Assembly (NCBI GenBank): GCA_009809945.1
Contig: WTPW01000558.1
Span: forward strand, 317,909-381,908
Direction: 5' to 3'
Source: Gigaspora margarita
Lineage: Eukaryota > Glomeromycota > Glomeromycetes > Diversisporales > Gigasporaceae
DNA length: 64,000 nucleotides
Positions 10,680 to 22,453 of this stretch are shown here, piece by piece (positions within the stretch are counted from its first letter, which is position 1; each line of letters opens with the position of its first letter). Below the pieces are notes generated by a model. It saw only the letters and a list, made by a program, of their open reading frames with translations, was not told the origin of the DNA and made no database searches. The position numbers and the translations under genes are program-made.

Positions 10680-12040
10680 AAGTAACCAGAATAGCGAGTT
10701 CTATGACAAAATTTCTTAAGTAACTCATAATATAAATTATAATAATTTTATGTGAACTTAATCACTGTGTATTTTTTATTAGCAAGTAAGTTCTTAGGCA
10801 AAATTTTTAAAGTAAATCTTAATAGAAACTATGATAATTCTAATTCAAATTAATTCAATCATATAATGCAGTGACTACATTATGTAATTAAGGTTGGTTT
10901 AGTTTGCATCAGAAGTTGTGATTAGTGTTAATTTTTCAACTAAAATTTACTGTGCCAATACCATACAAATCATAAACTTTTTCTGTGCAGCAAATAAAAA
11001 AAATAACTGAGAAAATGCTTGAAACTGTGCGCACTACTTACAAAATGCCAATTTTTTCTGTGCGGTATCTGCACACCTACTAAAAAAAAATGTGCACAAA
11101 ATTTGGTTTCTGTGTGCTGCGCACAGTCTGCACAGTGAAAAATGATCACTGATTGTGATTTTTACCATGAGTTATTATAAAAGGTTTGTTATAGAACTTA
11201 CTGATTATTTTAGCAATATAAGGTTTAGTTTGTTTGTATTAAAATAATGTAATTTCTATCATGATCTACTATAAAAAATTTTCCACTATTGCAGTATACA
11301 GTAGTTAAGCTAGTTTGCATTAATTATTATTAAGTTACTATAAAAATTATGCTACAAACTTACTGCTACTTTGTGACCACAATATATAAATAGGTTGAAT
11401 TAGTTTGTAATTTCTACTATAAGTTAAAAACTTTATCTACAGAATCACTATTATGGTAACTACAGTATGCAGTTAAGGTTGAGTTAGTTTATATTGAAAT
11501 TATCATGGTTTATATTAGTTTAGATTGAGTTAGTTTATATTAGAACTATATTAATTGCAACTATTGAGCTACTTTAGAAAATTATTGCAGAATTTACTTA
11601 CTTCCAATGACCATAGTATGCATTTAAGGTTGAGTTGCTTTATATTAGAAGTATTGTAAAATTTTGTCATAGAACATACTTGTTATTCCATAATCATAGT
11701 ATGTAATTAAGGTTGAATTAATTTGCATTAGAATTATTGTATTTGTTATATAGTTAAAGTTGAGGTAGTTCGTATCAAAATTATTAAAATTTGCACCAAA
11801 AGTTACTATAAAATTATAGTATAGACTTATTTACTGTGGCCATAATATTTGGTTAAGATTGAGTTAGTTTATATTGTAATTATTGTAATTTTATCATAAG
11901 TTACTATAAAAATACTGTTATAAAATTACTTGATAACTACATTATATAGTTCAATTTTGAGTTAGTTTGCATAAGAAGTGTCATAAAATTTATTGTATTA
12001 TAGTAAAAATTCTATTCTAAAACTTACTATATTTTACTAT
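10680..12040. repeat. Degenerate tandem array of a ~100-120 bp repeat, with an orientation switch near 10860
   Basis: The unit reads roughly TAGTTAAGGTTGAGTTAGTTT ... GAATTATTGTAATTTCTAT ... GAGTTACTATAAAAAATTCTG ... ACTTACTATTCCAG-GACCATAGTATG. About ten units are recognisable from 10860 onward on the plus strand, at irregular spacing of about 90-150 bp. From 10680 to 10860 the units are reversed (AGTAACTCATAATATAAATT), so the array turns around there. The same unit recurs at 13360-14370 (+), and 32360-33400, 41640-42730 and 48090-48655 (-). No coding capacity. Confidence 0.75.
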
Positions 12041-12065
12041 AGAAGATACCCCTTTGATCAGTACT

Positions 12066-12132
12066 CCTTTTGATTTGTATCTGGTATATTTCTAGCCTAT
12101 TTTTGTAAGAGACCCAGGTACAAATCAAAGCA
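12066..12132. repeat. Short hairpin
   Basis: CTTTTGATTTGTATCTGG and CCCAGGTACAAATCAAAGC form a stem of about 17 bp around a ~30-base loop. Function unknown. Confidence 0.4.
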
Positions 12133-12384
12133 CAATTTTCTAATAATGTTTTTTTTACTTATGAGCTAATATACACTCCTTACAAAAGACCCTCTACACA
12201 ATGTACTCTATACAATGCAAAATACCTGGGGTAAAATCAAATTTTTTACTACATGAAATTAAATCATACTCAGGTATCTTACATAGTAAAATATGGTACT
12301 TGCTATTCTAGTAAAACAAATGTAGCTAAGTAAGTTTGTATTTGAATTATTATAACTTAACTATAAGACATTGTTGCTTAATTC

Positions 12385-13330
12385 TCTAAAAGTTGTTCCC
12401 TGCTAGCTAATTTTTCTGATACTATATCTCTAACAAAATGTTCATCTATAGTATATTTTCTTGACAAGACTTATTATTTCTAACATGACATGTTTTTGAT
12501 ATTCTCTTTTCTTGACAAGACATATTTTTGAAAAGATATTTTATTAACATGATGTATTTAGAAAGAATATTTTTCTGACATGTTATAATTCTAATATCTC
12601 TTTTTCTGACAAGATTTTTCATGATTAGAAATTTCATTTAAAAATAATTATTATATTTGTTGTGTGTCAGATTGATTCTTGCATCAGATGACACCTGGCC
12701 TAAATTAGATTAAGGTTAGGGTAAAATTACAGTAAAGTTAGGAGTTAGTTTAGGCCAGTTGTTGCTGATTATTTAATGCTGGTCAAATAATAGTCACTTG
12801 ACATGTATTGGATTCAATCTAATGCAAGTTTTAATCTAATGCACAACATATTCAATACAAAAAAATTAAATGAGTAAGTTAGTACTTATTATTATACCAT
12901 AGACGATAATGCAAATGAGAAATTAAATAAATGGCTTATCTTGTTATATTGAATTCATGTAAATAAGAAATTAAATAAAAAGTGAACAAAAAGCTATCAG
13001 TAAATAGCACCATCAATAATAAGAGGAGGGTTTTAATTAGGAAGTAACCTAACTTCAAATTGAGACAAGTGTTGTTATAGTAAATTGCTTTGTCAGAAAA
13101 AGTGCATTCAATAAAACTTAGTGTCAGAGAAAAGTCAAATTAGAAACATGTCATATCAGAGAATTGTTTTTCAAAAATATGAGATGTTAATAAAGAAGCT
13201 TTAGAGAGCATAGTAGATTGAAAAAATATTCTGTTACAAAAAATGCTATAGATGAACATTCTGTTAGAGATATATTTTAGTAAAGTGAGCTGGCTGGAAA
13301 CTAACTTTGGGGAATCATATCATAATCCTA
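12385..13330. mobile_element. Foldback element with arms built of degenerate short repeats
   Basis: The left arm (about 12385-12640) is the inverted counterpart of about 13085-13330. For example ctatatctctaacaaaatg ... gttcatctatag matches the complement of ctatagatgaacattctg ... ttagagatata, and gctagctaatttttctgat pairs with the complement near 13290. Arms contain repeated TTTTTCTGACA(T/A)G / TCTTGACAAGACAT units. A further inverted pair near the centre (ttgtgtgtcagattgatt at 12660; taatctaatgcacaacata at 12832) may bound a nested element. No target duplication was identified. Open frames across the arms are by-products of the repeats. Confidence 0.6.
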
Positions 13331-13359
13331 TAAGATACTGCAAGTAATTTCATTATATA

Positions 13360-14370
13360 ACTTATTCAATAATGCAGCATATAATGATAAGGTTGAGTTA
13401 ATTTATATTGAATTATCATAATTGTTATTATAAGTTACTATAAAAAAAATTATATTACAGAACTTACTATTCTAGAAATATGTGCCTGAAATCAAGTTAG
13501 TTTGTTATTACTTCTACTATAAAAAAATTTGTTACAGAACTCACTATTCTTTTGATCACAGTATACAGTTTATTTAGTATTGAATTATTATCATTTAAGT
13601 AAATTAGTTTGAATTAGAATTATTGTAATTTCTGTAGCAAGTTACTGTAAAAAAAATTTAGTTACATAACTTATTTTCCATTATTGTAACCACAGTTTGT
13701 GGTTAAGTTGAGTTAGTTTGCATTAGAATTATTGTAATTCTATCATATAATAGTATAAAAGTTTGGTTATAGAACTTACTTGCTATTCCAATGACCATGG
13801 TATGTAGTTAAAGTTTAGTTTGCATTGAAATTATCATAACATTTATTGTGAGTTATTTAAAAATTGTTATAAAAATTACTTTTCCATTAATACATAGTTT
13901 GTATTGGAATTATTGCAATTTCTCCTGAGTTACAGTAAAAAATTCTGTTACATAACTTGAGTTAGCTTGCATTAGAATTATTGTATTTTCTATATAGTAT
14001 AAGCTGAGTTAGTTTGTATTGAAATTATGTAATTCTATTGAGATTATTATAAAAAATTGTTACAGAATTTTACTCATTATTCCAGTAGCACAGTATAGTT
14101 AAGGTTGCAATAATTTGCATTGGAATTATTAGAATTTTTATTATGGGTAAAAAAATTCTGTTATAAACTTGCTATTTTAGTAACTGCAGCATGTGATTAA
14201 GTTAGTTTGCAATAGAATTATCATGTTTCTGTATAGTTAAAGTTAGTTTGCATTGAAATTATTGTAATATTTATGATTTACTATATAAATTCTATTACAA
14301 ACCTTACTACTCTAGTGACCATAGCGTGTGGTTAAGATTGAGTTAGTTTGCATTAAATTATTGTGATTTC
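13360..14370 (+). repeat. Second array of the ~100-120 bp repeat
   Basis: About ten diverged units carrying GGTTGAGTTAGTTTGCATTAG, AATTATTGTAATTTCTATCAT and GTTACTATAAAAAATTCTGTTA elements, spaced 45-140 bp. It is separated from the 10.7-12.0 kb array by the foldback at 12385-13330, which suggests the foldback landed inside one longer array. Confidence 0.75.
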
Positions 14371-14559
14371 TATATTACTGTACTTGATGCTTTTTTAATA
14401 GATAGTATAAAGATACGATTTCTTCAAAATAAAGCTGCATATTTCATAAAGTTTAGCTTACTACAAATTACAAACCCTCTTTTACTTTATTCCCTTTTTT
14501 TTTAGCCAGTGACTAACTAATGGTTAAATAGATTAAAAATTCATATAATATTAAAAAAA

Positions 14560-14835
14560 TAAAAAAAAAGATATATGAGCTGACATCAATAGAAATAAGG
14601 CAGATTAACATCTTAAAAAAAATAAATAACTTTACTTTCATAGCTCATACCTCAATGAATTTGAAGCTATCTTGGTGATTTAATGTTCATAAGAAAGCTT
14701 AAATAATAGACTTTCTTTTGACTATTAAATTATCAAGTTAGCTTTAATATTCATTGAGATATGAGCTGTGAAAGTAAATGTATTAATTTTTTTAAAATGT
14801 TGATCTGTTTTATTTCTATTGTCAGCAGCAAAAAG
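14560..14835. repeat. Imperfect palindrome, ~275 bp
   Basis: gacatcaatagaaataaggc ... ctttactttcatagctcat (left) pairs with the inverse of atgagctgtgaaagtaaat ... ttatttctattgtcagcag (right), with the axis near 14700. No terminal duplication recognised; probably a small foldback element. Confidence 0.6.
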
Positions 14836-15293
14836 AATTATCAAAATTCTGAATCAGTCCAAATCTGAAATCTGGAGAAAAAATAGAATAGAAGTATAAA
14901 TAAGAACCAGAAAATAAATATTTATTTAAGGCTCAGGATCAAGCCACCTTTAGTGTTGGAAATCTTATGTTCTCATGTTCTCATGAGAACATTACTTTTA
15001 ATCTGAGAACATTTAAAAAATTTAAAATGTTCTCTATTAAATTTTTTTTTGAGAACATTAAGTTTAAAAAATATGTTCTTTATGTAAATATATAAAGTAA
15101 TAAAAAAATTATTTTTATTAATATTGCAATTTAAAATAATTAAGCTCATATATATTAATTGTTAGTTAGTTGAAATAGAGAACAATTTAGCTGTCTTTGA
15201 ATTATTGAAAAATTTGGATAATATAATTTATTGGTTATCTATTCTTAGTTTGGTACAATATAGACCCTTATTATATATATTTTAATATATATA

Positions 15294-15645
15294 TAGGGAA
15301 TTAAAACATGGCTTATAGCTTTTTTCTATTTTGAGAAAATCACGTTTGAAATTTAGTGTAACAATAACAATGATGTTCTATTATTAGTATAACCTATTTG
15401 ATCTACATGAATTATCCGATCTTTTCTATGACTATGCAGCAAGGATCAACAAGCTAATTTCTAAAATCTATTTTTAAATTGCTTCTACTTACATATGGTA
15501 TTTAGAAAAATAGGCATTGACAAAAATTTTATTATGTAAATCAATGCTTTAAATGCTAAATTATATAGTTGAATACATGCTTATTTGATAGTATTGTCAA
15601 CTTATTTTTGCCATAAGCTATGTTTTAATAACTGCTCCCCATATT
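15294..15645. mobile_element. Possible TA-target MITE inside the 1.83-kb hAT-like element
   Basis: GGGAATTAAAACATGGCTTA near 15296 is inverted at AAGCTATGTTTTAATAACTG ... CCCCAT near 15615-15645. The arms differ by a small indel and the exact ends are not fixed. TA-rich flanks make a TA target plausible only. Confidence 0.4.
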
Positions 15646-16033
15646 ATCATATAATACCAATTATATCAATATTTAATATAAATTTTTAGAGAGCTAAACT
15701 CACTTTGATGATAATTTTTACAAGAAAATTACTTATCAAATCTTTAGTTGCCATAATTTTAAACTATAGAGCTATATATTAAAATTTTATAATAAGAATT
15801 TTTGAATCTATAAATTCACTATAGTAAAAAAGAATAATACATTATATTTACTATATTTATTTATTTATTTAAACATTTGATGGATGTTAATAACTTATTT
15901 AAAACCTAAATTTACAAGCCAGGCCAAGTCAATAACATCTTCAACATTTTACATATAAAAATTTTTTTAAAAAAATATATATATGAAGTTATAGTTTTAT
16001 TATAAATAACTTAGCTTGTTTAAATAAATTATA

Positions 16034-16393
16034 TGGGGTCTTTGCCTTGAAAATAGGGTTCCAAGGTCCCCCAAACCAAAATTGAGATTTTTATTAAGCC
16101 TTAATTTATGAAGCACTAAGTTCATTTCGTGCAAGTTTTATAACCGATTAACTTAATATTAAAATGAGTTATGGAAGTCCAGAAATTTGACGTTGAATAT
16201 AATGAAAATGATCGACATAGCGGATAAATATTTTACCATCAATTTTATCCAATAACAAAAAAGTTTTGTGAAGATCATTTCTAAAATTAGTGGAAAATCA
16301 AGTTTGGGTTGTTTTGGTTACACAATCTTTATTTACGATTTACTCAAAAAAAATTTATAGTGCCGTAGGGTCATTTTCAAGGCAAAGACCCCA
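16034..16393. mobile_element. TA-target MITE nested in the hAT-like element, 360 bp
   Basis: Ends TGGGGTCTTTGCCTTGAAAA and the inverted TGGGGTCTTTGCCTTGAAAA are identical over 20 bp, flanked by TA (16032-16033, 16394-16395). Near-perfect terminal repeats suggest a comparatively recent insertion. Noncoding interior. Confidence 0.85.
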
Positions 16394-16469
16394 TATTATT
16401 TTATTATTAATAAATTTTTTAAATATATTAAATAAAATAAAAATTAAAATTAACTAAAAGTATAAAAGT

Positions 16470-16670
16470 ATAAGTGTGAGAAAAAGAATAAGAGAGAGAA
16501 AATATAAGTGAGAAAGTGTGAGAAGAAGTGAGAAAGAGTAAGAAAGAATAAGAGAGAGTGAAAGAGAGAGAAAGAAAGAGAGAGAAAGAGTGTGAGAGAA
16601 AGAAAGAGAAAGAGTGAGTGAGAAAAAGTAAAAGTAAGAAAGAGAGAAAGAGAGAGAGAGTGGGAGAAAA
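16470..16670. repeat. GA-rich microsatellite
   Basis: A strand-biased purine run of (GA)n, GAGAAA and AAGAGAG units. It yields a Phe/Ser/Leu-rich open frame on the minus strand, which is a simple-sequence by-product and not a gene. Confidence 0.85.
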
Positions 16671-17283
16671 AGGTAAAATTTTTATCTGATTGAGAATATA
16701 AAAAATTTTTGAAAACATTAAATTAAATAAACACGTTCTCATAAGAATATAAATTTCAAAACAGATTTCCAACACTGGCCACTTTAATTCATATGCTCTA
16801 ATTTTTGGCAATTTCTTATTGGTATGTACATATGTACCAGTATGATTATATTATATTTATTTAATGCTTATAGAATAAAACCTAATTTAAGTGTAACAGG
16901 TAGCAAAAACATAACTTTTAATGGTGCTTGGCACATGATACTCCTTTAATAGATAGTATGATATTTTGTTTTATCTATTGTGAAGCAATTGTTCTTGTTC
17001 TTGCAATTGTGGTTGCATTTGTTCTTGCACTTGCACTTGTTCTTAAACTTGAGACCATTATACAAAATGTTTTCCAATTTGTGAAACATTTGATTGACTT
17101 TTTTTAGCTATTTTTTCGCTCAAAATAGCTTGTAATAATCAAATAACAGAAGAACAGAGTGACATTTGTGTTTTAATATAAAGATATATAGTTATTGGAT
17201 GCAAAGCAGCCAATAACAGAATTATTTACAAAATGATTCCTTTTATTTGGCTGTGTGTAAGCATTCAATAACATGTGGCTTAT

Positions 17284-17408
17284 AATGATTGAACCAACAG
17301 AATAATTTGAGTCTTTTGGTGATAATTGCATTATTATCAAATAAAGAAATCATTTGATGATGACGCAATCACCATCAAAATCACTTTAATTATTCTAGTA
17401 GTATGATC
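17284..17408. repeat. Hairpin, ~125 bp
   Basis: AATTTGAGTCTTTTGGTGAT ... TTATTATCAAA is the inverse of ATTTGATGATGACGCAATC ... AAAATCACTTTAATTATT, leaving a loop of about 10 bases. Also nearby (17190-17270) are short TTATTGGATG / CCAATAACAG inverted pairs. Confidence 0.55.
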
Positions 17409-17409
17409 A

Positions 17410-18219
17410 TAGTAGACTATGTATAATCCCTAAGCTGAATTACAAAATTTTAACACCTAAACTTTAAATGATTTATCTTATTGTTGAAATCAGAAAACCC
17501 ATATTACAAATTTATATAAGGGTTCATAATAAAAATTTGTAAACATAACAGATAAAAATTAGGCATAATTTTATATTAAATTTAAAAATAATTTATGCAA
17601 CACTTATGCAATTTATAGATTTACTAACTGCTTGAAATCTTGAAGATAAATCTACTTATTTGAGCATAGATTCAAGTGGACTTAGAGTGAATTATATGGT
17701 ACTTAGTGAATAAATTTTATGCACATAAAATTTTTATATACTTATACTAATACAGGCTGGTTAGCTTAAAATTTTGTCTATCTCTAGTATAATAATATAT
17801 ACACAAAATGAACATTAAATAATATCATAGATAGCATAAATCTGATTAATTGCATAGATTCCCACACCTATATAATGCAGATAAATATATCATAAGAAAG
17901 AACTATGCTCTGAATACCAACATATAACCCAATAGGCTTTAAGATTTTGTTCTCCAATTAGCTTTAAAATTTTGTCTTCAGTTTATTCTTTATAAAACCA
18001 TATACTTAATACTTCATACTATGTTATTCTAGGGATTACTGTATATATATAGTTAATAAAATAACCTATTACATCACACATAGCTTAGATGTCATTGTTG
18101 CAAGATAAAATTAAACTGATCAAGGTGATAAGTACAAATTTAGTAAAACTACATTTTACAAATTGAGATCGCCATCAAAAATCTTGACAGAAAACAATTG
18201 GCCTAGTGAACATAAAATG
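17410..18219. other. AT-rich spacer
   Basis: No gene or clear element recognised. Confidence 0.4.
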
Positions 18220-18660
18220 TGTAAAATGTTTTTAGCTTTTATGATTATCAATTAATCAGGGTAACAAAAATCCAAACTGAAAATATTAAAAAAGAGTAAA
18301 ATAACAAAAACAGTTATAATATACTATAATAAACAGCATGATTTTTACACAAAACAACAAATTTTTTTAGACAGTTGTGCCTTTTTTACTGGTTTGCAAG
18401 GGCTAGTGCAAGTGTAAGAAAATCAATCTCAACCTCAATATTAATATCAACCTCAATTTCACCTCAACCTCAAGCACAAGAACAAGAGTGTAGACCATAC
18501 ACAATGCTTTCAAATTCTTAATACAGCAAATTTCTTTTTTAAATGATTTTCTCCCATAAATGGTTGGTAGTATTAGCTAATCTAATTGGCATGCACATAT
18601 TTAGTAAAACTGCATTTCACAAATTTGAAATAGGAATTTAAGGGCGTTAATACTTTGTAT
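18220..18660. repeat. Dispersed repeat, copy 2 of 2
   Basis: Second copy of the segment at 5200-5640, same orientation. It carries an expanded CTCAACCTCAA / AAGCACAAGAACAAG tract at about 18420-18490 in place of the shorter AAGAGCAAGAGC tract of copy 1. Confidence 0.6.
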
Positions 18661-19123
18661 AACAGTGAATTTGCAGATCTTTATGTTCTCTTCTTTGATC
18701 CCAAATACCTTGGGATCCACCAAGCCGATTTTGATGATTTAACTACTATTGAAATTAGCAGAACCTCATCTTTAACTTTCAAATAAGGCACAAGAAGCCT
18801 TTTACTTAATAGCATCTTTCATATTTTCAAAAGATTATTTTGGCCAATCATATTATTATATAGAGTGAGTCACTTATTTGACTTAAAGAACATAGTAAAA
18901 AATTGTGGAAGATTCCCATCCCCTGCTTAAAATTAATAATCAAAACTTTGAACAAAAGAGTTTTAAATACCAAAGAATATATATTAAAATTTAAAAAGAC
19001 TTTTATATGTATACTTTTAAATAAATTTAATTTAAATAATTTTTTGTATAAATTTACATATAAAATTGGGTGAGTCAACTCATTTGATCTATAAGTAACT
19101 CATTCTAAGCCATTACATGTGGG

Positions 19124-19403
19124 TAGTGTTGTATATTTTGGCTGTCTACAGCCATTTTTGACTTGTTTACATCCAAATTGTCCAAATGTCCAAGATTGTC
19201 CAAAGCTTGTCCAGGCTTTAATAATTAATAAATCTATCTAAAAAATATATAATTATATATTTTTTTAAATGTTAAACACATTCCAGTTAAAATTAAAAAT
19301 AGGTTATCTTAATAAAATTTTAAGTAATTTTACTTTATTTAATTGTCCAAAATTGTCCAAAATTGTCCAAATCATTGTCCAAAGCTGTCCTATGACAACA
19401 CTG
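19124..19403. mobile_element. hAT-like MITE, 280 bp, second copy
   Basis: Ends TAGTGTTGT and ACAACACTG with a perfect 8-bp duplication CATGTGGG (19116-19123, 19404-19411). Same length and very similar sequence to 3735-4014, including the tandem TTGTCCAAAATTGTCCAAA tract near the right end. Confidence 0.9.
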
Positions 19404-19430
19404 CATGTGGGCATGTTCTTTAACTGTTAT

Positions 19431-21263
19431 TAGTGCTCCTAGGTTCAGTTCAGGTTTGTCCAGTCTGGGTTCAGTCCAGGATCGAACCGGACTTGAACTC
19501 TAAATTTTACTAATTTCAGACTTCGGACCAGACTTCGACTCATGTATAAGTTCAGTCAAAGTCTGGTTCAAAGTTCGTGAACTTGTCTGGGTTCGAATAT
19601 AGTTATATGTATTTTTTGGTGCTGAACAAGTTTACTTAGTGCATGTTTTTAGAATTAATTAGTAAAATTTTATGAATTATAAGATTTTATAAAATTTTAT
19701 TAATAAAATTTTATAAATTCTTATAATTCACAAAATTTTATTAATTAATTCAAACTTATGCACTAAGTAAACTTATTCAGCACCTAACAATGCATTAAAT
19801 TGGCAGAATTAATTTTATTTTACTTGAAATTTAGAGGATAGATGCATAATTTTGGATTTTTGATCAAAATAGTCAAATTTAAGCATTTATTCTCCAAATT
19901 TCAAGTAAAATAAAAAACAATTAGCCAACTTAATGTATTTTTAGGTGCTGAATAAGTTTACTTAGCACATTAAGTTAGAATTAATTAGTGAAATCTTGTG
20001 AATCACAAGATTTTATAGAATTTTATTAATAGAATTCTATGAAATCTTATGATTCACAAAATTTTATTAATTAATTCTAACTTTATNCACTAAGTAAAAT
20101 TGTTCAGCACCTACAAATACATTAAATCAGCTGAATTTTTTTTTTTACTTGTAATTTGGAGAATTGATGCTTAAATTTAATTTTTTGATCAAAACTCCAA
20201 AATTTTGCATTTATTTTTTAAATTTCAAGTAAAAATAAAAATAATTATGCTGATTTGATGTATTTTTAGTGCTGAAAAAGTTTACTTAGTGCATTACGTT
20301 AGAATTAATTAATAAGAATTTGTGAGTTATAAGGTTTTATAAAATTTTATTAATAAAATTCTATAAAAACTTATAACTNNCAAATTCTTATTAATTANTT
20401 CTAANTTAATGCACTAANTAAACTTATTNAGCACCTAAAAATATATCAANTCAGNATAATTATTTTTATTTTACTTGAAATTTAAAAAATAGATACAAAA
20501 GTTTAGATTTTTGATCAAAAAATCAAATTTAAGCGCCAATTCTCCAAATTTCATGTAAAATAAAAAAATTTAGCCAATTTAATATATTAGTAGGTGCTTA
20601 ACAATTTTACTTAGTGCATAAAGTTAGAATTAATTAATAAAATTTTGTGAATCATAAGATTTCATAGAATTCTATTAATAAAATTCTATAAAATCTTGTG
20701 ATTCACAAGATTTCACTAATTAATTTTAACTTAATGCACTAAGTAAACTTATTCAGCACCTAAAAATACATTAAATAAACTGATTGTTTTTATTTTACTT
20801 GAAATTTGAAGAATAGATGCTTAAGTTTGACTTTTTTGATCAAAAATCCAAAATCATGCATCTATCCTCTAAATTTCAAGTAAACTAAAATTAATTCTGC
20901 TGATCTGATGCATTGTTAGGTGCTGAATAAGTTTACTTAGTGCATAAAGTTAGAATTAATTAATAAAATTTTGTGAACTTTAAGATTTTATAAAATTTTA
21001 NTAATAAAATTTTATAAAATCTTATAATTCATAAAATTTTACTAATTAATTCTAAAAACATGCACGAAGTAAACTTGTTCAGCACCAAAAAATACATATA
21101 ACTATATTTGAACCCAGACCAGTTCACAAACTTCGAACTGGACCCGGACCGAACTTGGACTTGACTAAAAAGTCTGAATATAAAAGTCTGAGTCTGGTCC
21201 AAAAATTGAACTAGACTCAGACTTAACTAAAGTCCAGTTCGAGTATGGTTCATAGGAGCACTA
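19431..21263. mobile_element. hAT-like element, 1.83 kb, made of tandem palindromic modules
   Basis: Ends TAGTGCTCCTA, inverted at the right (TAGGAGCACTA), with a perfect 8-bp duplication ACTGTTAT (19423-19430, 21264-21271). Both termini carry inverted GGTTCAG/GTCCAG-type motifs (19440-19610 and 21100-21250). Between them lie about five ~330-bp palindromic modules, each with GCACTAAGTAAACTTGTTCA, TTTACTTGAAATTT and TTTGATCAAAA blocks around a TTTTATTAATAAAATT centre. No ORF. Scattered Ns (20086, 20379-20455, 21001) show that the assembly struggled with the inverted repeats. A partial relative begins at 49606. It starts only 19 bp after the end of the MITE at 19124-19403. Confidence 0.9.
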
Positions 21264-21271
21264 ACTGTTAT

Positions 21272-21685
21272 TACTTCTATTTTTTAAAAAAACAATTTAT
21301 TTGTCCAAAAACCAGTTTCAATAATTGTAGATAAGACAACAAATAATTGTTAATAAAGTGTAGTTAATACATTTTTTTTATATTGTGAAAATACCAAATT
21401 AGTTTTAGTAGAATTTTTCACAACTATTAATAATTTACTATTGGTAAAATATTATTAGTGTACTTGCAAATTATAATATTCCAATTACATTACCTTATCT
21501 TTTTTTGACTAATTCAGCATCATATATGTTATCATGAAAGATTACATCTACTGATGCCACAATTAATTCATATTCTATGCTGTGCCTATATTTTAAATTT
21601 ATTTGGATAAAATTATTAAAATAGATTTATTTTATTCAAATTAATTAATTAATAATAAATTAATTATTAATTTGTTTATTTATAG
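21272..21685. other. AT-rich spacer, possibly upstream exon/intron of the following pseudogene
   Basis: No confident coding sequence; the last bases (tttgtttatttatag) form a plausible splice acceptor for the next feature. Confidence 0.4.
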
Positions 21686-22453
21686 ATACATGCCAAATAT
21701 TCAGTTCATTTTCATCTAATAAAACTTTATTAGACAAAATTAAAGAAATATTTACCTATAGCCTAGTACAACATTATCAGTATATCAATAATTTGCACTT
21801 TTGTGGTGTGACAAATATAAAAAAAATACTATTTTCTACTAAACCAGATGGAACTCATAGTTTGAAATGATTTTGTATACTAGAGATTATCTTGTTTATT
21901 GGGCAGAAAATTTCAAAGTGAAATCAAACATGATGAAACGAATGCTTTAAGAATTATGCATGTGAATTTGGTTTAATTACAATTTTGTTAATTTCATTAG
22001 TATATTTTCTAAAGAGTTTATATCTACTTTAAATTTTTTTAACAAAAAAAATCTATAATTTCTTATGTTGAAGGTAGACTTCAACAACTTAACAATTTTA
22101 TTGAATCAATTGTAAGAGCTGCACATTTTGGTTTGGCAATAGATGATGTTATTAGTCAAAATGGGTTTCAACTATCTGAATTCTATCCAATCTTTCAAAG
22201 ATCTTTTGCTATAGCATATTTGAAATTTGTTGCACATATTACTTCACATTCTGGTAGGTATTTTTTGATACTTGTCAAATTTTTAATCCAAAATTTATTC
22301 ATATAGGAGGAGTTAGCCAAAAAAAACCTATGGCACTATAAAATTATTTCTGAGTTAAGCAATTTGTCAGATAATTTATTAAATGAATAGGCAATTTATT
22401 GCAATTTGCAAGATGATATAGATTTTGAAAAAATTGATTTAAATGAATACTAG
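21686..22453 (+). pseudogene. Degenerate multi-exon protein gene fragment of unknown function
   Basis: Several stretches read like protein rather than random AT-rich sequence. From 21686 (after an acceptor-like tttatag) one frame gives TLLDKIKEIFTYSLVQHYQY and NIKKILFSTKPDGTHSLK before a TGA at 21868. From 22070 another gives LNNFIESIVRAAHFGLAIDD and FQRSFAIAYLKFVAHITSHS up to a GTAGGT donor at 22254. A 53-base intron ends in TATAG at 22306, and the next exon gives EELAKKNLWHYKIISELSNL and LQDDIDFEKIDLNE with an internal TAG and a final TAG at 22453. The phase across the intron is off by one. Stops and frame changes mark it as broken. I do not recognise the family and propose no function. Confidence 0.5.

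Larger units (their letters stand above)
14951..16777. mobile_element. Non-autonomous hAT-like element, 1.83 kb
   Basis: Ends TAGTGTTGGAAATCT and AGATTTCCAACACTG. The flanks GCCACCTT (14943-14950) and GCCACTTT (16778-16785) match at 7 of 8. Subterminal TTCTCATGAGAACAT motifs repeat at the left and a TTCTCATAAGAA form lies at the right. The interior has no transposase but carries a nested TA-target element (16034-16393), a possible second one (15294-15645) and a GA-rich satellite (16470-16670). The 312-bp element at 38116-38427 shares both its TIR and its TTCTCATGAGAA motif and is probably a short relative. Confidence 0.8.

Noticed and set aside
10940..11150. TGTGCAG / CTGCACA-rich stretch considered as a MITE
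   Set aside because: Inverted words exist (ctgtgcagc, ctgcacagtg) but no consistent terminal repeat or duplication could be fixed, and it lies within the ~110-bp repeat array.
12066..12132. Hairpin considered as an RNA gene or terminator
   Set aside because: No promoter, no conserved second copy and no RNA family pattern; kept only as a short inverted repeat.
12446..12637. Open frame with repeated SCQE/CH motifs
   Set aside because: The repeats come from the TTTTTCTGACA/CTTGACAAGACA units of a foldback arm, not from a cysteine-rich protein.
16428..16811. Long minus-strand open frame rich in Phe, Ser and Leu
   Set aside because: It is produced by the GA-rich microsatellite inside the hAT-like element; low complexity and no start or domain support.
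19580..19605. GGTTCGAAT word considered as a tRNA T-arm
   Set aside because: It falls in the subterminal repeat of the hAT-like element; no acceptor stem or anticodon arm pairs around it.
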